Shown here one piece after another: positions 46,019-56,305 of a stretch of DNA of 64,000 nt. The DNA is from Alicyclobacillus tolerans (GTDB lineage: Bacteria > Bacillota > Bacilli > Alicyclobacillales > Alicyclobacillaceae): the NCBI RefSeq assembly GCF_021739485.1, contig NZ_JAJFNK010000004.1, positions 1 through 64,000 of the forward strand. Direction: 5' to 3'. The notes under the pieces were generated by a model. It did no database searches and was not told where the DNA came from. It saw only the letters and a program-made list of their open reading frames with translations. Position 1 is the stretch's first letter, and each line of letters opens with the position of its first letter. Both the position numbers and the translations under genes were made by a program.

Positions 46019-47629
46019 TTATGCAGGCGAAGGCTCTGTTTCTGGCAACGTGTATGGACCGTAGGGGTTCTCGGTAATGACCGGAATGTCGTCAAAATTG
46101 TGCTCGGGCGGCGGACTGGAGGTCTGCCATTCCAAGGTCCTCGCATCCCACGGATTGGAGGAAGCTACTTTCTGACCGTACTTTGCCGACACGAACAAGT
46201 TGAACACGATCACGATGGTCCCAAGACCCAAGATATACGCGCCCACGGTAGCAACGTCATTCCAGAATTGGAATTGCGGCAGGTAACTCGCGATTCTACG
46301 CGGCATTCCGGCCAGCCCCAAGAAGTGCATCGGGAAAAACGTTACTTGAGTACCAATAAAATAGAGCCAAAAAGAAAGATAACCAAGTTTGTTGTTATAC
46401 ATACGGCCTGTCACTTTTGGGAACCAATAATGCAGGCCAGCCATGATGGTCATGACGCTTCCGCCAAACAGCACGTAGTGAATATGAGCCACGACAAAAT
46501 ACGTGTCGTGAAGCTGCATATCCAGAGGTACCGCCGCGACGATGACGCCGCTGAACCCGCCGATGATAAACGACCCGATAAAACCTAAAGAAGCAAACAT
46601 CATCGGCACTTCATAGCTCACGGAACCTCGCCACATCGTAGCCAACCAGTTAAAAATTTTCACAGATGTCGGAACCGCGATAATCATGGACGAGATCATG
46701 AAGGGGATACCCGCCGACATTGCCATACCCGCAACGAACATGTGGTGAGCCCACACGAAAAAACCGAGGAAGCCAATGGCCACGCTGGAGTAGGCGATTG
46801 CCTGATACCCAAAAATCGGTTTGCGCGAAAACACGGGAATTACCTCGGAAATAATTCCAAAGGCGGGCAATATCATGATGTACACAGCCGGATGTGAATA
46901 GAACCAGAACAAGTGCTGATACATCATCGGGTCGCCGCCAGCAGTCGTGTTGTAGAAAACCGTGTGAAAGTGGCGATCGAGCAACAGCGTCGTTACAGCG
47001 CCGGCCAGAGCCGGAGTCCCAAAAATCTGCATGAACGCCGTGACTAACATACTCCACACAAACAGCGGCATGCGGTTGAGTGTCATGCCTGGAGCGCGCA
47101 TTTTCAGGATGGTCACCACAAAGTTGATAGCGCCCAAAATGGACGACAACCCGGCGATGTGGATGGCTGTTACCCACAAGTCAATGCCAGGGCCCTGAGA
47201 AGTAATGCTGTACGGAGGATACGAAGTCCAGCCGGCATCCGGCATCCCCCAGATCATACTTGCCAGAAGCACCAAACCAGAGACGAAGTACAACCAGTAA
47301 CTCAGAGCATTCATGCGCGGAAACGCCATATCCCTTGCCCCAATTTGCAAAGGAACGAGGTAGTTGCCAAACGCACCTGTCAAGATTGGAATAATGACCG
47401 CAAAAATCATCACGGTCGCGTGCATGGTATAAAACTCGTTGTATGTTTGGGCTGGAAACACTCCGCCTGGAATCAGCAAATCGGTGCGGACCAGCAAAGC
47501 AAACAACCCGCCGATGAGGAAGAAAAAGATGGCCGTAACCCCGTACATGATGCCGATCTTCTTGTGGTCAACGGTCATTACCCATTCGCGGAAAAAGGAA
47601 CGACGCGGCGGTTGGATGGCAGCCTCCAT
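46019..47629 (-). CDS. ctaD: Cytochrome c oxidase subunit I
   Basis: 536-residue haem-copper oxidase core subunit with twelve membrane helices. The low-spin haem helix contains EFYTMHATVM near residue 65; WFYSHPAVYIMILPAFG near 233 has the CuB His-Tyr cross-link region; VWAHHMFVAGM near 290 gives two more CuB histidines; VVAHIHYVLFGG near 380 has the haem a/a3 histidines. The K- and D-channel segments point to an A-type enzyme. GAGGTG precedes the ATG. Confidence 0.97.
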   Translation of the reverse strand: MEAAIQPPRRSFFREWVMTVDHKKIGIMYGVTAIFFFLIGGLFALLVRTDLLIPGGVFPAQTYNEFYTMHATVMIFAVIIPILTGAFGNYLVPLQIGARDMAFPRMNALSYWLYFVSGLVLLASMIWGMPDAGWTSYPPYSITSQGPGIDLWVTAIHIAGLSSILGAINFVVTILKMRAPGMTLNRMPLFVWSMLVTAFMQIFGTPALAGAVTTLLLDRHFHTVFYNTTAGGDPMMYQHLFWFYSHPAVYIMILPAFGIISEVIPVFSRKPIFGYQAIAYSSVAIGFLGFFVWAHHMFVAGMAMSAGIPFMISSMIIAVPTSVKIFNWLATMWRGSVSYEVPMMFASLGFIGSFIIGGFSGVIVAAVPLDMQLHDTYFVVAHIHYVLFGGSVMTIMAGLHYWFPKVTGRMYNNKLGYLSFWLYFIGTQVTFFPMHFLGLAGMPRRIASYLPQFQFWNDVATVGAYILGLGTIVIVFNLFVSAKYGQKVASSNPWDARTLEWQTSSPPPEHNFDDIPVITENPYGPYTLPETEPSPA

Positions 47630-47869
47630 GGGGTCTCACCTCAGTCCCAAAAGTTAGAATGGTCTTGCGATTCAGCCGATTGCGCGGATACCATGCCTGT
47701 GGCGATCAGGGCAGTGCGCGACGGCTGTTCCCAATGCTCGCATTTTTAATAGCTTGCTTGGGCTAAATTCAAAGGTTTTGCATCATTCAAACATTTGACC
47801 GAATAACATGGCGTTTTGGCCCAACTACGTCACCTTTATGGCCATCGCTTGGCTCAGCAGGTTTCGTCG

Positions 47870-48529
47870 TCAAGCGTTCGCGTTTTGCTTTTTCAGTTGA
47901 GTCGAAAGCCAATTGTTAAAGTTGGATTCCGACATCACGGTCATGTGAGCAATCATGTCTGGATGGCCGGCACCGCAGAACTGATCGCAGGGGACTGGAA
48001 AAGTCTGACCGATATACTTCGTCTCTGCAGTCATGTAAAATTCGGTCAAGCGGCCTGGCAATGCATCCTGTTGAATTCGCACAGCGGGAATGTAAAACCC
48101 ATGGATGACGTCGCCGGAAGTAATCCGGAACAACACCGGTGTACCGGCTGGCACACGCAAATCGTTGTGTGTGTCGACGCCATTGGGATACTTAAACTCC
48201 CACCACCACTCGTGTCCCGTCACATCAATGACGTAAGGCTTTGGCGGCGGCGTCTGTTCCGCGTAGACGTACTTCACGCTCATGACGCCCATGAAGACCA
48301 AAATCACTGCAGGTACCAACGTCCAAATCACTTCAAGCTTCGTGTTGCCGTGAATGTTTGCGCCGACCTGATTTTTCTTCGTTCGTCTGTACTTAATGAG
48401 AAACGTGACGAGCAGAATCTCTACCAGTACAAAAAAGAAGGTGACGACGCCCAAGATGACGTAGAACAATGAGTCCACACGGTGCGACATCTGCGTCAAC
48501 TCGGTTGGCAGCCAAGTTGCAATCCCCAC
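47870..48529 (-). CDS. ctaC: Cytochrome c oxidase subunit II
   Basis: 219-residue subunit with two N-terminal membrane helices (about 22-48 and 70-92) and an outer cupredoxin domain. The CuA site is complete: VPCDQFCGAGHPDM near residues 178-191. There is no fused cytochrome c domain, unlike typical caa3 subunit II, so electrons come from a separate cytochrome c. No lipobox is seen. The GTG start at 48529 is preceded by GAGGAGGG at 6 nt. It is first in the cluster, 240 nt before ctaD. Confidence 0.95.
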   Translation of the reverse strand: MGIATWLPTELTQMSHRVDSLFYVILGVVTFFFVLVEILLVTFLIKYRRTKKNQVGANIHGNTKLEVIWTLVPAVILVFMGVMSVKYVYAEQTPPPKPYVIDVTGHEWWWEFKYPNGVDTHNDLRVPAGTPVLFRITSGDVIHGFYIPAVRIQQDALPGRLTEFYMTAETKYIGQTFPVPCDQFCGAGHPDMIAHMTVMSESNFNNWLSTQLKKQNANA

Positions 48530-48825
48530 ACTACACCCTCCTCGGTATTGGTTTTGTCATTTCTTGTGTACCGAGATTTGACTGGTCTGCGCACTTGTAA
48601 TCCTTTACCGGACCGAGCGAAACGCCAATGGCTGTTCCTGCCAACGACTGTTCCTGATTGTTGGGTAAACCATAGGTTGCCACAGAACACCTGCAAGGAT
48701 TCCCATGTCCGGCAAAGGATGACATAAATAAACTATGAAAATTCACGCAAACCATAAAGATATGGGTACAGTTTACCATAGTCGTCTTCTTTAACGTCAA
48801 GATAGGCGGTCCAGGCTCCCCAGAA
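48530..48825. other. Intergenic region upstream of ctaC
   Basis: About 300 nt between ctaC and the MFS exporter gene. It is AT-richer than its surroundings near 48725-48800 and probably holds the promoter of the oxidase genes. Only weak -35/-10 matches are visible, and no RNA element or conserved frame was found. Confidence 0.4.
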
Positions 48826-50001
48826 CTAAACTGTTTTCGTCACAATTCTTTCGTGATTAGATGCTTGACGATATGCAAAAACCAGTCCCATGGCAGCCAA
48901 TGCAACGATTCCCGCTACGACAAAGGGAAGATTCATTTGAACTTCGTACAACAACGTCGCCAAAATCGGGCCGATAATCCTCGCTAAACTGTCCATGGAC
49001 GACAGTAAGCCGTTGGCTAGGCCTTGACCTACGTTCGTTTCCTTGGTAATTACCGAAGTCAGCGTGGGTTTGATCACAGTGTTCGTAGCCCCGAACAAGG
49101 TCATGAACACCGCGGCTGTCCAAAAATTGACCGACAGTAAAATACTAAACAGGCCAATACCCGAGAGCGCCAAGCCAAGGTAGATGGTCGGAATTTCCCG
49201 GCCGTGTTTGACATACCGGCGGACAATCCCCCCCTGAACCAAAGCGCCTACAATTCCAGAAATGGCGAACATCCAACCAATCTCCTGGGCAGTCGCCCCG
49301 ATTTTAGCCATCTCGAAGTATTGAAAGCTGCCTTCAAGCGCCGCGATCGAAAACTGGGCGACGAAATCTACGAGGTACATGTATTTGAGGGGCCCAGCAA
49401 AAGCCGCCCAGCGGCTTCCCTGCGTTTTCCCCTTCGCGTGCCTCACTTCGGGCGCCAGCGACTCGGGCAGGGCAAGGATTCCCCACAATGCGTTTACAGT
49501 CGCCAAGGCTGCGGACACAAAAAATGGCGTTGCCACACCGTAGACACTCAGCAGTCCACCGACGGCTGGCCCCAGAATGAAGCCCACCCCAATCGACATC
49601 CCTGCCAAAGCCATGCCTTTGGTGCGGTCCTCAATTCCTGTGACATCTGCGATGTACGCCATGGCCGTCGCGGTGACGGCGCCGGAGAACCCGCCCCCGA
49701 TAAGGCGCGATACATACATTAACCACAGCACGTTCGATGCAAGCCCAAAAACCAAAAAGCTGATGGCGTACCCAAACAATCCGACAATTAAGACCGGTTT
49801 ACGGCCGATGCGATCCGACAGACGCCCCCACACTGGGGAAAGGAAAAAGGCCACAAGCGAGTATACCGAAAGCATCAAGCCAAGGTTAAACGGTCGGGCA
49901 CCGACCTGTTTGACCATCAATGGAAGGACCGGGATGATCAGCCCAAACCCAATGAATACGGTTAAAAGCATCAACAAAATGACCGAAAGCCGCTTGGCCA
50001 T
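48826..50001 (-). CDS. MFS drug-efflux-type transporter
   Basis: 391-residue membrane protein with twelve hydrophobic segments. The motif-A loop GRLSDRIGRKPVL after TM2 and the motif-C-like GPAVGGLL in TM5 place it with proton-driven drug exporters of the TetA/NorA type. The ATG at 50001 is 10 nt from AAAGGAGG; an ATG two codons earlier is only 4 nt away. The drug or metabolite is unknown. It appears monocistronic. Confidence 0.85.
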   Translation of the reverse strand: MAKRLSVILLMLLTVFIGFGLIIPVLPLMVKQVGARPFNLGLMLSVYSLVAFFLSPVWGRLSDRIGRKPVLIVGLFGYAISFLVFGLASNVLWLMYVSRLIGGGFSGAVTATAMAYIADVTGIEDRTKGMALAGMSIGVGFILGPAVGGLLSVYGVATPFFVSAALATVNALWGILALPESLAPEVRHAKGKTQGSRWAAFAGPLKYMYLVDFVAQFSIAALEGSFQYFEMAKIGATAQEIGWMFAISGIVGALVQGGIVRRYVKHGREIPTIYLGLALSGIGLFSILLSVNFWTAAVFMTLFGATNTVIKPTLTSVITKETNVGQGLANGLLSSMDSLARIIGPILATLLYEVQMNLPFVVAGIVALAAMGLVFAYRQASNHERIVTKTV

Positions 50002-50245
50002 TCTCATTCGCCCTCCTTTGTCCAGTGACAGCATAGCACTTCAAAACGCAGTGCCAAAGACAAACAAATTGTAACCGTGTGTCAATAATGTGGCATCTGC
50101 CTCTCTAAAATTCGCTGAACCTGAGGCTCTTGTAGCCAGTCTGCCCTTGCTGGAGTATAATCAGCGTCAACATGGACTGATAATGGGTGCCAAAGGGCCT
50201 GGTTCAGCAAAAAAGTTGTACAAGACACCGCAAGGAGGATGGCGC

Positions 50246-50719
50246 ATGGCCGTGCAGTCCCCGTCGCGCACAGCAAACACCAAGACCCGTGTCTTAATGG
50301 TCGTCATACTCATTTTGATTCTATCTACTGTAGGCGTGTTGTATCTCGTGATGAAAAACATGTCCAAGCAGGCACAACAGGAAAACAAACACACCTTTTA
50401 CGAATACGTCGTGACTCACCACATCGGCAGGCTAGTGCTCATCGACGACGGTACCGGGTTGGATCCTGCGTCCTATATGCTCGAACTGCCGCAGCCTATC
50501 CCGCCCAGTCAGGCGGAAAACTTTTCGATGAATCTAATGAAGCAGTATGTAACTTACGATCACGGGCAAATTTTAAGCATCGTGTACACCGATCCAGTCA
50601 CCAAAAAGCATCACCCGATTGCGGACATTCATTACGACGATGACCGTAAGCTTGTGACACTTACGTTAACCGATCAAACTGGTCAAACCCACCGGATTGT
50701 CCAGCACGTGAACTGGTAG
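50246..50719 (+). CDS. Single-TM protein of unknown function upstream of tagO
   Basis: 157-residue protein with a short basic cytoplasmic N terminus, one membrane segment at about 17-38, and an extracytoplasmic domain of about 115 residues rich in Asp, His and Thr. AAGGAGG precedes the ATG at a good distance, and a 52-residue upstream in-frame extension is rejected. It ends 75 nt before tagO on the same strand. I do not recognise the family; an envelope function is suggested only by the topology and neighbour. Confidence 0.75.
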   Translation: MAVQSPSRTANTKTRVLMVVILILILSTVGVLYLVMKNMSKQAQQENKHTFYEYVVTHHIGRLVLIDDGTGLDPASYMLELPQPIPPSQAENFSMNLMKQYVTYDHGQILSIVYTDPVTKKHHPIADIHYDDDRKLVTLTLTDQTGQTHRIVQHVNW

Positions 50720-50794
50720 GGTTGTCATTTGGTCGAGTATTCGCCTGCCGAACTTTCGCTGCGGGCCCGCCGGATTTGAAAGGAAGACACGAAG

Positions 50795-51757
50795 ATGATC
50801 GAACTCATAATTGGCGTATTTGCGTTTATAATCACGTGGCTGCTGGTGCCTGGCGTTCGCAAGCTCGCGCTGAGGTGGGCATTCGTCGATTTGCCCAATT
50901 CGCGCAAAATCCATCAAGACCCATTGCCACTGCTTGGCGGCGTTGGGATTTTCGCCGGATTTCTGGTTGCCTCCTTGGTATCGCTTACGATTGTCAGAGA
51001 CGTTAATCACGCCTATACCGGCTTGCTTTTAGGCGCCGTCATTTTGTTTGGCATCGGCTTGGTAGACGACTTTTTCAAGTCTCGAGGCCGGGACTTTCCC
51101 GCTGGTCCGCGGTTTTTGCTGCAGATCGCGGCCGCCAGCCTCGTCGCGTTGTTCGGCGGGACGGTGCACGGGTTTTCGGTTCCGTTTGGGTACGCACACT
51201 ACGTAACATTTCCGAATTACTTGGCAGTGACGGTGACCTTGGTGTGGATTGTCGGAGTCATTAACGTGTTCAACTTTCTCGACGGCGTCGATGGCTTGGC
51301 GGCGGGAATTGCAGCCATCTCGGGAGGAACCCTCGTATTCATCGCACTCGTCAAGGGCGAATTGGGCCCAGCCCTTTGGGCAGCCGCAGTGACTGGCGCC
51401 GCGTTGGGTTTTTTACGGCACAACTTCTACCCGGCTCGCATCATCATGGGCGACGCTGGTTCCACCTTGCTCGGTTTCTTGCTGGCCTCCATCTCAGTCA
51501 TTGGGGCCTTTAAATCCGCTACGGCGATCTCCATTTTCGTACCGGTGCTGGCCTTGGGTGTACCCATCTTTGACGGACTGCGCGTGGTGATTAAGCGCGT
51601 GTGGGAAGGCAAGCCGCCATACAAACCGGACAAAAGTCACGGGCATCACCAATTACTCGGAGCCGGCCTGAACCAAGTCCAGACCGTCGCCTTTATGTAC
51701 TTAGTCAGTTTAGCCTTTTCACTGGCCTCCATGATTGTCGTGTTGTGGCAAAGATAA
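50795..51757 (+). CDS. tagO: Undecaprenyl-phosphate GlcNAc-1-phosphate transferase (TagO/WecA type)
   Basis: 320-residue polyprenyl-phosphate sugar transferase with about ten membrane helices; it starts wall teichoic acid or other envelope glycan chains. DLPNSRKIHQDPLPLLGG near residue 33, the DD pair in GLVDDFFKSRG near 90, NFLDGVDGLAAG near 158 and the cytoplasmic loop ending KSHGHHQLL near 290 are family hallmarks. AAGGAAG precedes the ATG. A hairpin follows within about 20 nt of the stop. Confidence 0.94.
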   Translation: MIELIIGVFAFIITWLLVPGVRKLALRWAFVDLPNSRKIHQDPLPLLGGVGIFAGFLVASLVSLTIVRDVNHAYTGLLLGAVILFGIGLVDDFFKSRGRDFPAGPRFLLQIAAASLVALFGGTVHGFSVPFGYAHYVTFPNYLAVTVTLVWIVGVINVFNFLDGVDGLAAGIAAISGGTLVFIALVKGELGPALWAAAVTGAALGFLRHNFYPARIIMGDAGSTLLGFLLASISVIGAFKSATAISIFVPVLALGVPIFDGLRVVIKRVWEGKPPYKPDKSHGHHQLLGAGLNQVQTVAFMYLVSLAFSLASMIVVLWQR

Positions 51758-51776
51758 ACAGCCGCTCGTGCCATGT

Positions 51777-51796
51777 CGAGTGGCCGTAGCCACTCG
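51777..51796 (+). terminator. Hairpin after tagO
   Basis: CGAGTGGC and GCCACTCG form an 8-bp stem with a 4-nt loop; a short, weak U-tract (CCTTT) follows. It separates convergent tagO and the alanyl-tRNA editing gene. Confidence 0.6.
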
Positions 51797-51803
51797 GTAT
51801 CCT

Positions 51804-53084
51804 TTAAAAAATGGCCTGTTTAAACAGGTTCACGACTTCGGACGCCCGGTTCACTGGTTCTGAAGCGAGACGCGCGCTCGGGTCACTTGCGTCAACCGCC
51901 GAAGGTTCTACGGGTGAAGTTTGTACTGACCCTTGCGCTGCCCGGGCATTCCCGCCGCCTTTGCCGCCGGTTTGTTCCATCACCATCTGCAGCCAGTCTC
52001 TTGCCCCGAATGGGGCGCCTTCCGACACTGCCGTCAGCAGGTGCACCCTGCCGTCCAGTTCCGCGACGAGCGCGATGGCGTATTCTCCTTTCTCCTTTAA
52101 CAAGTCGACGATCGCGTTTGCATAGGATTTTAAGTCCTGAGGCTGAGTCAAGCTTTCTAGGGCTGTGCACACCACGTTCCGGCCGTCCCGGCGGACAGAA
52201 GCCTGGCGGACCATTTCCTTCGCCTCATGCCACACAGCTCGCTGCTGCCACCGCAATTCCGCCTTTTGAGCGGTCAGGATGCTCTGCTTCATCTTTTGTA
52301 CGCTGTTCGCCAAGTCACCTTGTCCCGTCGACAACTCTTTGCAAAGCTCCTCAACGACCTGAACCTTGTCGGCATAATCCAACAGTGCGCGCTTGCCGCA
52401 CACAAAGTAGACGCGCGTGGCATTGCGTAGGCGCTCTGCACCAAGGATTTTGACCTGTCCGACCTGCCCAGTGAATGCCGGGTGTGTGCCTCCGCACGGG
52501 TTGTCTTCCAGGCCTGCAATGGAGACAATTCGGATATCATGGGACACCTTCGGCGGTTGCCGCAGGTTGAAACGGGCCAAGTCTTGAGGCTGTACGAATG
52601 TTGCCGTCACAGCTCGGTTCTCCCAGACAATCTGATTGGCTTTCAGCTCGACCGCTTGCAACTGATGCGGAGAAAGTTGCTGGAGCTCGATGTCTGCGGT
52701 TACGACCGTCTCACCGAGGTGAAAGCCCACGGTTCGTCCGCCCAACACCTGCTCGAAACACGCCGACAAGATGTGTTGCCCGCAGTGCTGCTGCATGTGG
52801 TCAAAGCGCCGGTCCCAATCGACTCGCCCCCTGACGGGGCCGTCTGTGGGTAAAGGGCGGTCCAATACGTGGTAAACCTCTCCGTCCAGCACGTAAACGT
52901 CCAACACCTGACTGTCGTTGAGCCACCCGGTATCGTGCGGCTGTCCGCCTGACGTCGGGTAAAACGCGGTTCGATTGAGGCGGGCGTGCCACCGCCCCGC
53001 TTCTTCAAACTGGTCCAAGACTGCGGCGGAAAACTCCGTCAAGGTGCTGTCCGTGTAATACAACCTCTGCTGCGTAATCGTCAT
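51804..53084 (-). CDS. Alanyl-tRNA editing protein (AlaX-L type, with DHHA1 domain)
   Basis: 426-residue freestanding relative of the editing half of alanyl-tRNA synthetase, expected to hydrolyse mischarged Ser- or Gly-tRNA-Ala. The N-terminal beta-barrel segment AFYPTSGGQPHDTG is near residue 40, the zinc motif QQHCGQHILSA near 98 and the second zinc motif NPCGGTHPAF near 197. A coiled-coil stretch leads to a C-terminal DHHA1 domain with GGKGGGNARAAQG; a Ser/Pro/Ala-rich spacer is inserted before the last helix. No aminoacylation domain is present. The Shine-Dalgarno before the ATG is weak. Confidence 0.9.
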   Translation of the reverse strand: MTITQQRLYYTDSTLTEFSAAVLDQFEEAGRWHARLNRTAFYPTSGGQPHDTGWLNDSQVLDVYVLDGEVYHVLDRPLPTDGPVRGRVDWDRRFDHMQQHCGQHILSACFEQVLGGRTVGFHLGETVVTADIELQQLSPHQLQAVELKANQIVWENRAVTATFVQPQDLARFNLRQPPKVSHDIRIVSIAGLEDNPCGGTHPAFTGQVGQVKILGAERLRNATRVYFVCGKRALLDYADKVQVVEELCKELSTGQGDLANSVQKMKQSILTAQKAELRWQQRAVWHEAKEMVRQASVRRDGRNVVCTALESLTQPQDLKSYANAIVDLLKEKGEYAIALVAELDGRVHLLTAVSEGAPFGARDWLQMVMEQTGGKGGGNARAAQGSVQTSPVEPSAVDASDPSARLASEPVNRASEVVNLFKQAIF

Positions 53085-53309
53085 CGTTTCATGGTCCCTG
53101 CCTTTTCAAAAGCTCTCATTTACTGTAGCAAACTGGCCGTCAAACGGCTACCGGGCCACGCTGTGAACCTAACGGCAACCTGGGTTTTAAGCCCTTGCCC
53201 CCACCTTGCATTCGAGACCTGAAGGTAGTAGAGTGACAAAGGATATTGTTGAAGTTTTTTCGGAAACAGTTGCACCAGGGTATCTTGCAAGAGGTCTGTG
53301 AAAGGATAT

Positions 53310-53338
53310 TTGAAATTAGGATTTCGCCATCGTAATTT
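53310..53338 (+). promoter_or_regulatory. Candidate promoter of acnA
   Basis: TTGAAA (53310-53315), a 17-nt spacer and TAATTT (53333-53338) lie about 80 nt upstream of the acnA start, in an AT-rich stretch that otherwise holds nothing recognisable between 53085 and 53420. Confidence 0.5.
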
Positions 53339-53420
53339 GTAATCCTCATTCGACAAGTCCCACACAATCTTGCAAAATAGTAGTGTTGCAAATTGCGAAC
53401 ATGAAGCGGGGGGAATCGAC

Positions 53421-56144
53421 ATGACACAACACCAACGCGATCCGTTCGGTGTACGTAACACGCTGTCTGTAGGCAGTGAATCGGTCACCTATTACAGGCT
53501 GCAAACGCTGGAAGACAAAGGCGTCGCGTCTGTCTCCAAGCTGCCCTTCTCCATCAAAATCCTACTTGAAGCGGTTGTCCGCCAATTTGACGACCGTGCC
53601 ATTACCGAAGAACACATCCGAAAGCTTGCCAACTGGAACGCAGCTGCGCCAGACAAGAATGAGGTTCCGTTTAAACCAGCTCGTATCCTGCTGCAAGACT
53701 TCACCGGCGTACCGGCCGTGGTTGACCTCGCTGCGCTGCGCGCTGCCATGAACCGCCTCGGCGGAGATCCAAAACGCATTAACCCATTGATTCCCGTCGA
53801 TCTCGTCATTGACCACTCCGTTCAGGTCGACGCGTTTGGCTCCCAAGAAGCCCTCGAGTTTAACATTACGAAAGAGTTCGAGCGCAACGAAGAGCGTTAC
53901 AAGTTCTTGCGCTGGGCCCAAAAAGCGTTCGATAACTTCCGCGTCGTGCCCCCTGGTACGGGCATTGTCCATCAAGTCAATCTCGAATACTTAGCGACAG
54001 TAGTGCAAAAGCGCACGGTGAACGGCGAAGTCGTGGTCTTCCCAGACTCGTTGGTGGGTACGGACTCGCACACGACCATGATCAACGGCACCGGCGTACT
54101 CGGCTGGGGCGTCGGCGGCATCGAAGCCGAAGCTTGCATGCTCGGTCAGCCGCTGTACATGCTGCCGCCGGAAGTCATCGGCTTTAAACTGACAGGGCAA
54201 CTGCCGGAAGGCGCAACCGCGACCGACTTGGCGCTGACCGTGACACAAATGCTTCGTAAAAAAGGCGTCGTCGGCAAGTTCGTCGAGTTTTACGGCTCCG
54301 GTCTGAGCAACATCAGCCTGGCCGATCGCGCCACCGTTGCCAACATGGCCCCTGAATACGGCGCGACCATGGGATTCTTCCCAGTAGACGCGGAGACGCT
54401 CAACTACCTGCGCAACACAGGGCGCGACGAGTCCCTGGTACAACTCGTGGAAGCCTACTGCAAAGAACAGGGCATTTTCCGTACAGACGCAACGCCCGAT
54501 CCGGTCTACACCGACACCCTCGAACTCGATATGTCTACGGTGCAGCCGACCCTTGCGGGTCCGCGCCGCCCTCAAGATAAGATCGAGCTTCGAGACATGA
54601 AGCAAAAGTTTGAAGAGGCTGTTCAAAAACCGCTGGACCAAGGCGGCTTTGGACTGTCGAGCAGCGATGTCCACAAAAGCGTGTCCGTCGAACGCGAAGG
54701 CAAAAAGGCCGAAATGCGGCCAGGAGCTGTCGTCATCGCAGCCATTACCAGCTGCACCAACACCTCCAATCCGTCCGTCATGATTGGCGCCGGTTTGATT
54801 GCGAAAAAGGCCGTCGAGAAAGGCCTGGTCACACCTGCGTATGTGAAGACCAGCCTGGCTCCTGGGTCGCGCGTAGTGACGGAGTACCTGAACAAAGCAA
54901 ACCTGCTTGAGCCCTTGTCATCGCTGGGATTTGACGTTGTGGGATACGGCTGCACCACGTGTATCGGCAACAGTGGTCCGCTGCCCGACGAGATCGGCGG
55001 ACCCGTCGCAGACAACGACCTGCTGGTTTCCGCAGTGCTTTCCGGCAACCGCAACTTCGAAGGCCGCATCCACTCCTTGGTGCGCGCCAATTACCTGGCT
55101 TCGCCCCCGTTGGTCATTGCTTATGCATTGGCAGGAACGGTCGATATTGACTTGGTCAACGACCCGGTGGGCAAGGACAAAAACGGCAACCCAGTCTACC
55201 TGAAAGACCTGTGGCCGAGCTCGCTTGAGGTTCAACAAACCATGAATTCGGCTATCGGAGCAGAACTGTTTAAAGAACAGTATGGCCAGGTGTTCACCGC
55301 TAACCCGCGTTGGAACGCTCTGGAGACTCCAGAAGGCGAATTATACGACTGGGACAAGGCGTCCACCTATATTCAAGAGCCGCCGTTCTTTGTCGGCTTG
55401 ACGGCAGACGTTCCCGAGTCCACGGATATCGAAGGCGCCAAAGTTCTGGCTTTGCTCGGCGATTCCGTCACGACGGACCACATTTCTCCTGCTGGAAACA
55501 TTGCCCTGAAGAGCCCGGCTGGCAAGTACTTGACCGATCACGGCGTACAGCCGTTTGACTTCAACTCGTACGGTTCGCGCCGCGGCAATCACGAGGTCAT
55601 GATGCGCGGAACGTTCGCCAACATCCGTATCCGCAACCAGACGGCTCCTGGAACCGAAGGCGGAGTCACGACCTACTACCCGAACGGCGAAGTCATGCCC
55701 ATTTACGATGCTTCCATGAAGTATCAAGACAGCCAAACTCCGCTGGTCGTTTTGGCAGGCAAAGAATACGGCACTGGAAGTTCCCGCGACTGGGCGGCGA
55801 AGGGCACGTTCTTGCTCGGCGTAAAAGCCGTCATTGCCGAGAGCTTCGAGCGCATTCACCGCAGCAACCTCGTCGGTATGGGCGTGTTGCCGCTGCAGTT
55901 CAAGGCCGGTGACAGCTGGAAGTCGCTGGGCATCGAAGGCCAAGAATCGTTCGAAATCAAGGGCCTTTCCGGGAACCTGAATCCGGGTCAAGAGCTCACC
56001 GTGGTGGCCACGCGCAAGGATGGCAGCCAGTTCTCCTTCCCTGCGGTGCTGCGTCTCGACAGCCACATTGAGATCGACTACTACCGCAACGGCGGCATTC
56101 TGCAAACCGTGTTGCGCAACTTCTTAACCGGTCAAAACGCGTAA
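53421..56144 (+). CDS. acnA: Aconitate hydratase AcnA
   Basis: 907-residue aconitase A/IRP1-type enzyme that interconverts citrate and isocitrate in the TCA cycle. The [4Fe-4S] cysteines are in [12 protein letters not shown] near residue 445 and [13 protein letters not shown] near 511-514. [24 protein letters not shown] near 215 and the C-terminal [36 protein letters not shown] segment are typical. GGGGGAATC precedes the ATG. It is monocistronic, with its own terminator. Confidence 0.97.
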   Translation: MTQHQRDPFGVRNTLSVGSESVTYYRLQTLEDKGVASVSKLPFSIKILLEAVVRQFDDRAITEEHIRKLANWNAAAPDKNEVPFKPARILLQDFTGVPAVVDLAALRAAMNRLGGDPKRINPLIPVDLVIDHSVQVDAFGSQEALEFNITKEFERNEERYKFLRWAQKAFDNFRVVPPGTGIVHQVNLEYLATVVQKRTVNGEVVVFPDSLVGTDSHTTMINGTGVLGWGVGGIEAEACMLGQPLYMLPPEVIGFKLTGQLPEGATATDLALTVTQMLRKKGVVGKFVEFYGSGLSNISLADRATVANMAPEYGATMGFFPVDAETLNYLRNTGRDESLVQLVEAYCKEQGIFRTDATPDPVYTDTLELDMSTVQPTLAGPRRPQDKIELRDMKQKFEEAVQKPLDQGGFGLSSSDVHKSVSVEREGKKAEMRPGAVVIAAITSCTNTSNPSVMIGAGLIAKKAVEKGLVTPAYVKTSLAPGSRVVTEYLNKANLLEPLSSLGFDVVGYGCTTCIGNSGPLPDEIGGPVADNDLLVSAVLSGNRNFEGRIHSLVRANYLASPPLVIAYALAGTVDIDLVNDPVGKDKNGNPVYLKDLWPSSLEVQQTMNSAIGAELFKEQYGQVFTANPRWNALETPEGELYDWDKASTYIQEPPFFVGLTADVPESTDIEGAKVLALLGDSVTTDHISPAGNIALKSPAGKYLTDHGVQPFDFNSYGSRRGNHEVMMRGTFANIRIRNQTAPGTEGGVTTYYPNGEVMPIYDASMKYQDSQTPLVVLAGKEYGTGSSRDWAAKGTFLLGVKAVIAESFERIHRSNLVGMGVLPLQFKAGDSWKSLGIEGQESFEIKGLSGNLNPGQELTVVATRKDGSQFSFPAVLRLDSHIEIDYYRNGGILQTVLRNFLTGQNA

Positions 56145-56159
56145 ACCGCGCTCAACGCA

Positions 56160-56214
56160 AAGGGGCTGTCCTTTCAGCGCATCGCAAGATGAGCTGAAAG
56201 GCAGCCCCTTTTTT
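56160..56214 (+). terminator. Terminator of acnA
   Basis: AAGGGGCTG plus CCTTTCAGC pair with GCTGAAAGG plus CAGCCCCTT, an 18-bp stem with one bulged base, followed by a run of T. Confidence 0.95.
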
Positions 56215-56305
56215 AGGGTCCCGCATAAGTCCACAGTACTGCTTCAGAGCACTGGCGGACCGGCTCTGCAGAAACTTTTTGGCCAGAGTCAGGTTCCTGG
56301 AGAAC

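Noticed and set aside
53120..53427. Minus-strand frames of 95-122 residues upstream of acnA
   Set aside because: No ribosome site, no family resemblance and Cys/Arg-rich erratic composition; the stretch looks like a promoter region.
55341..56105. 254-residue minus-strand frame inside acnA
   Set aside because: It is antisense to conserved aconitase sequence and has no domain.
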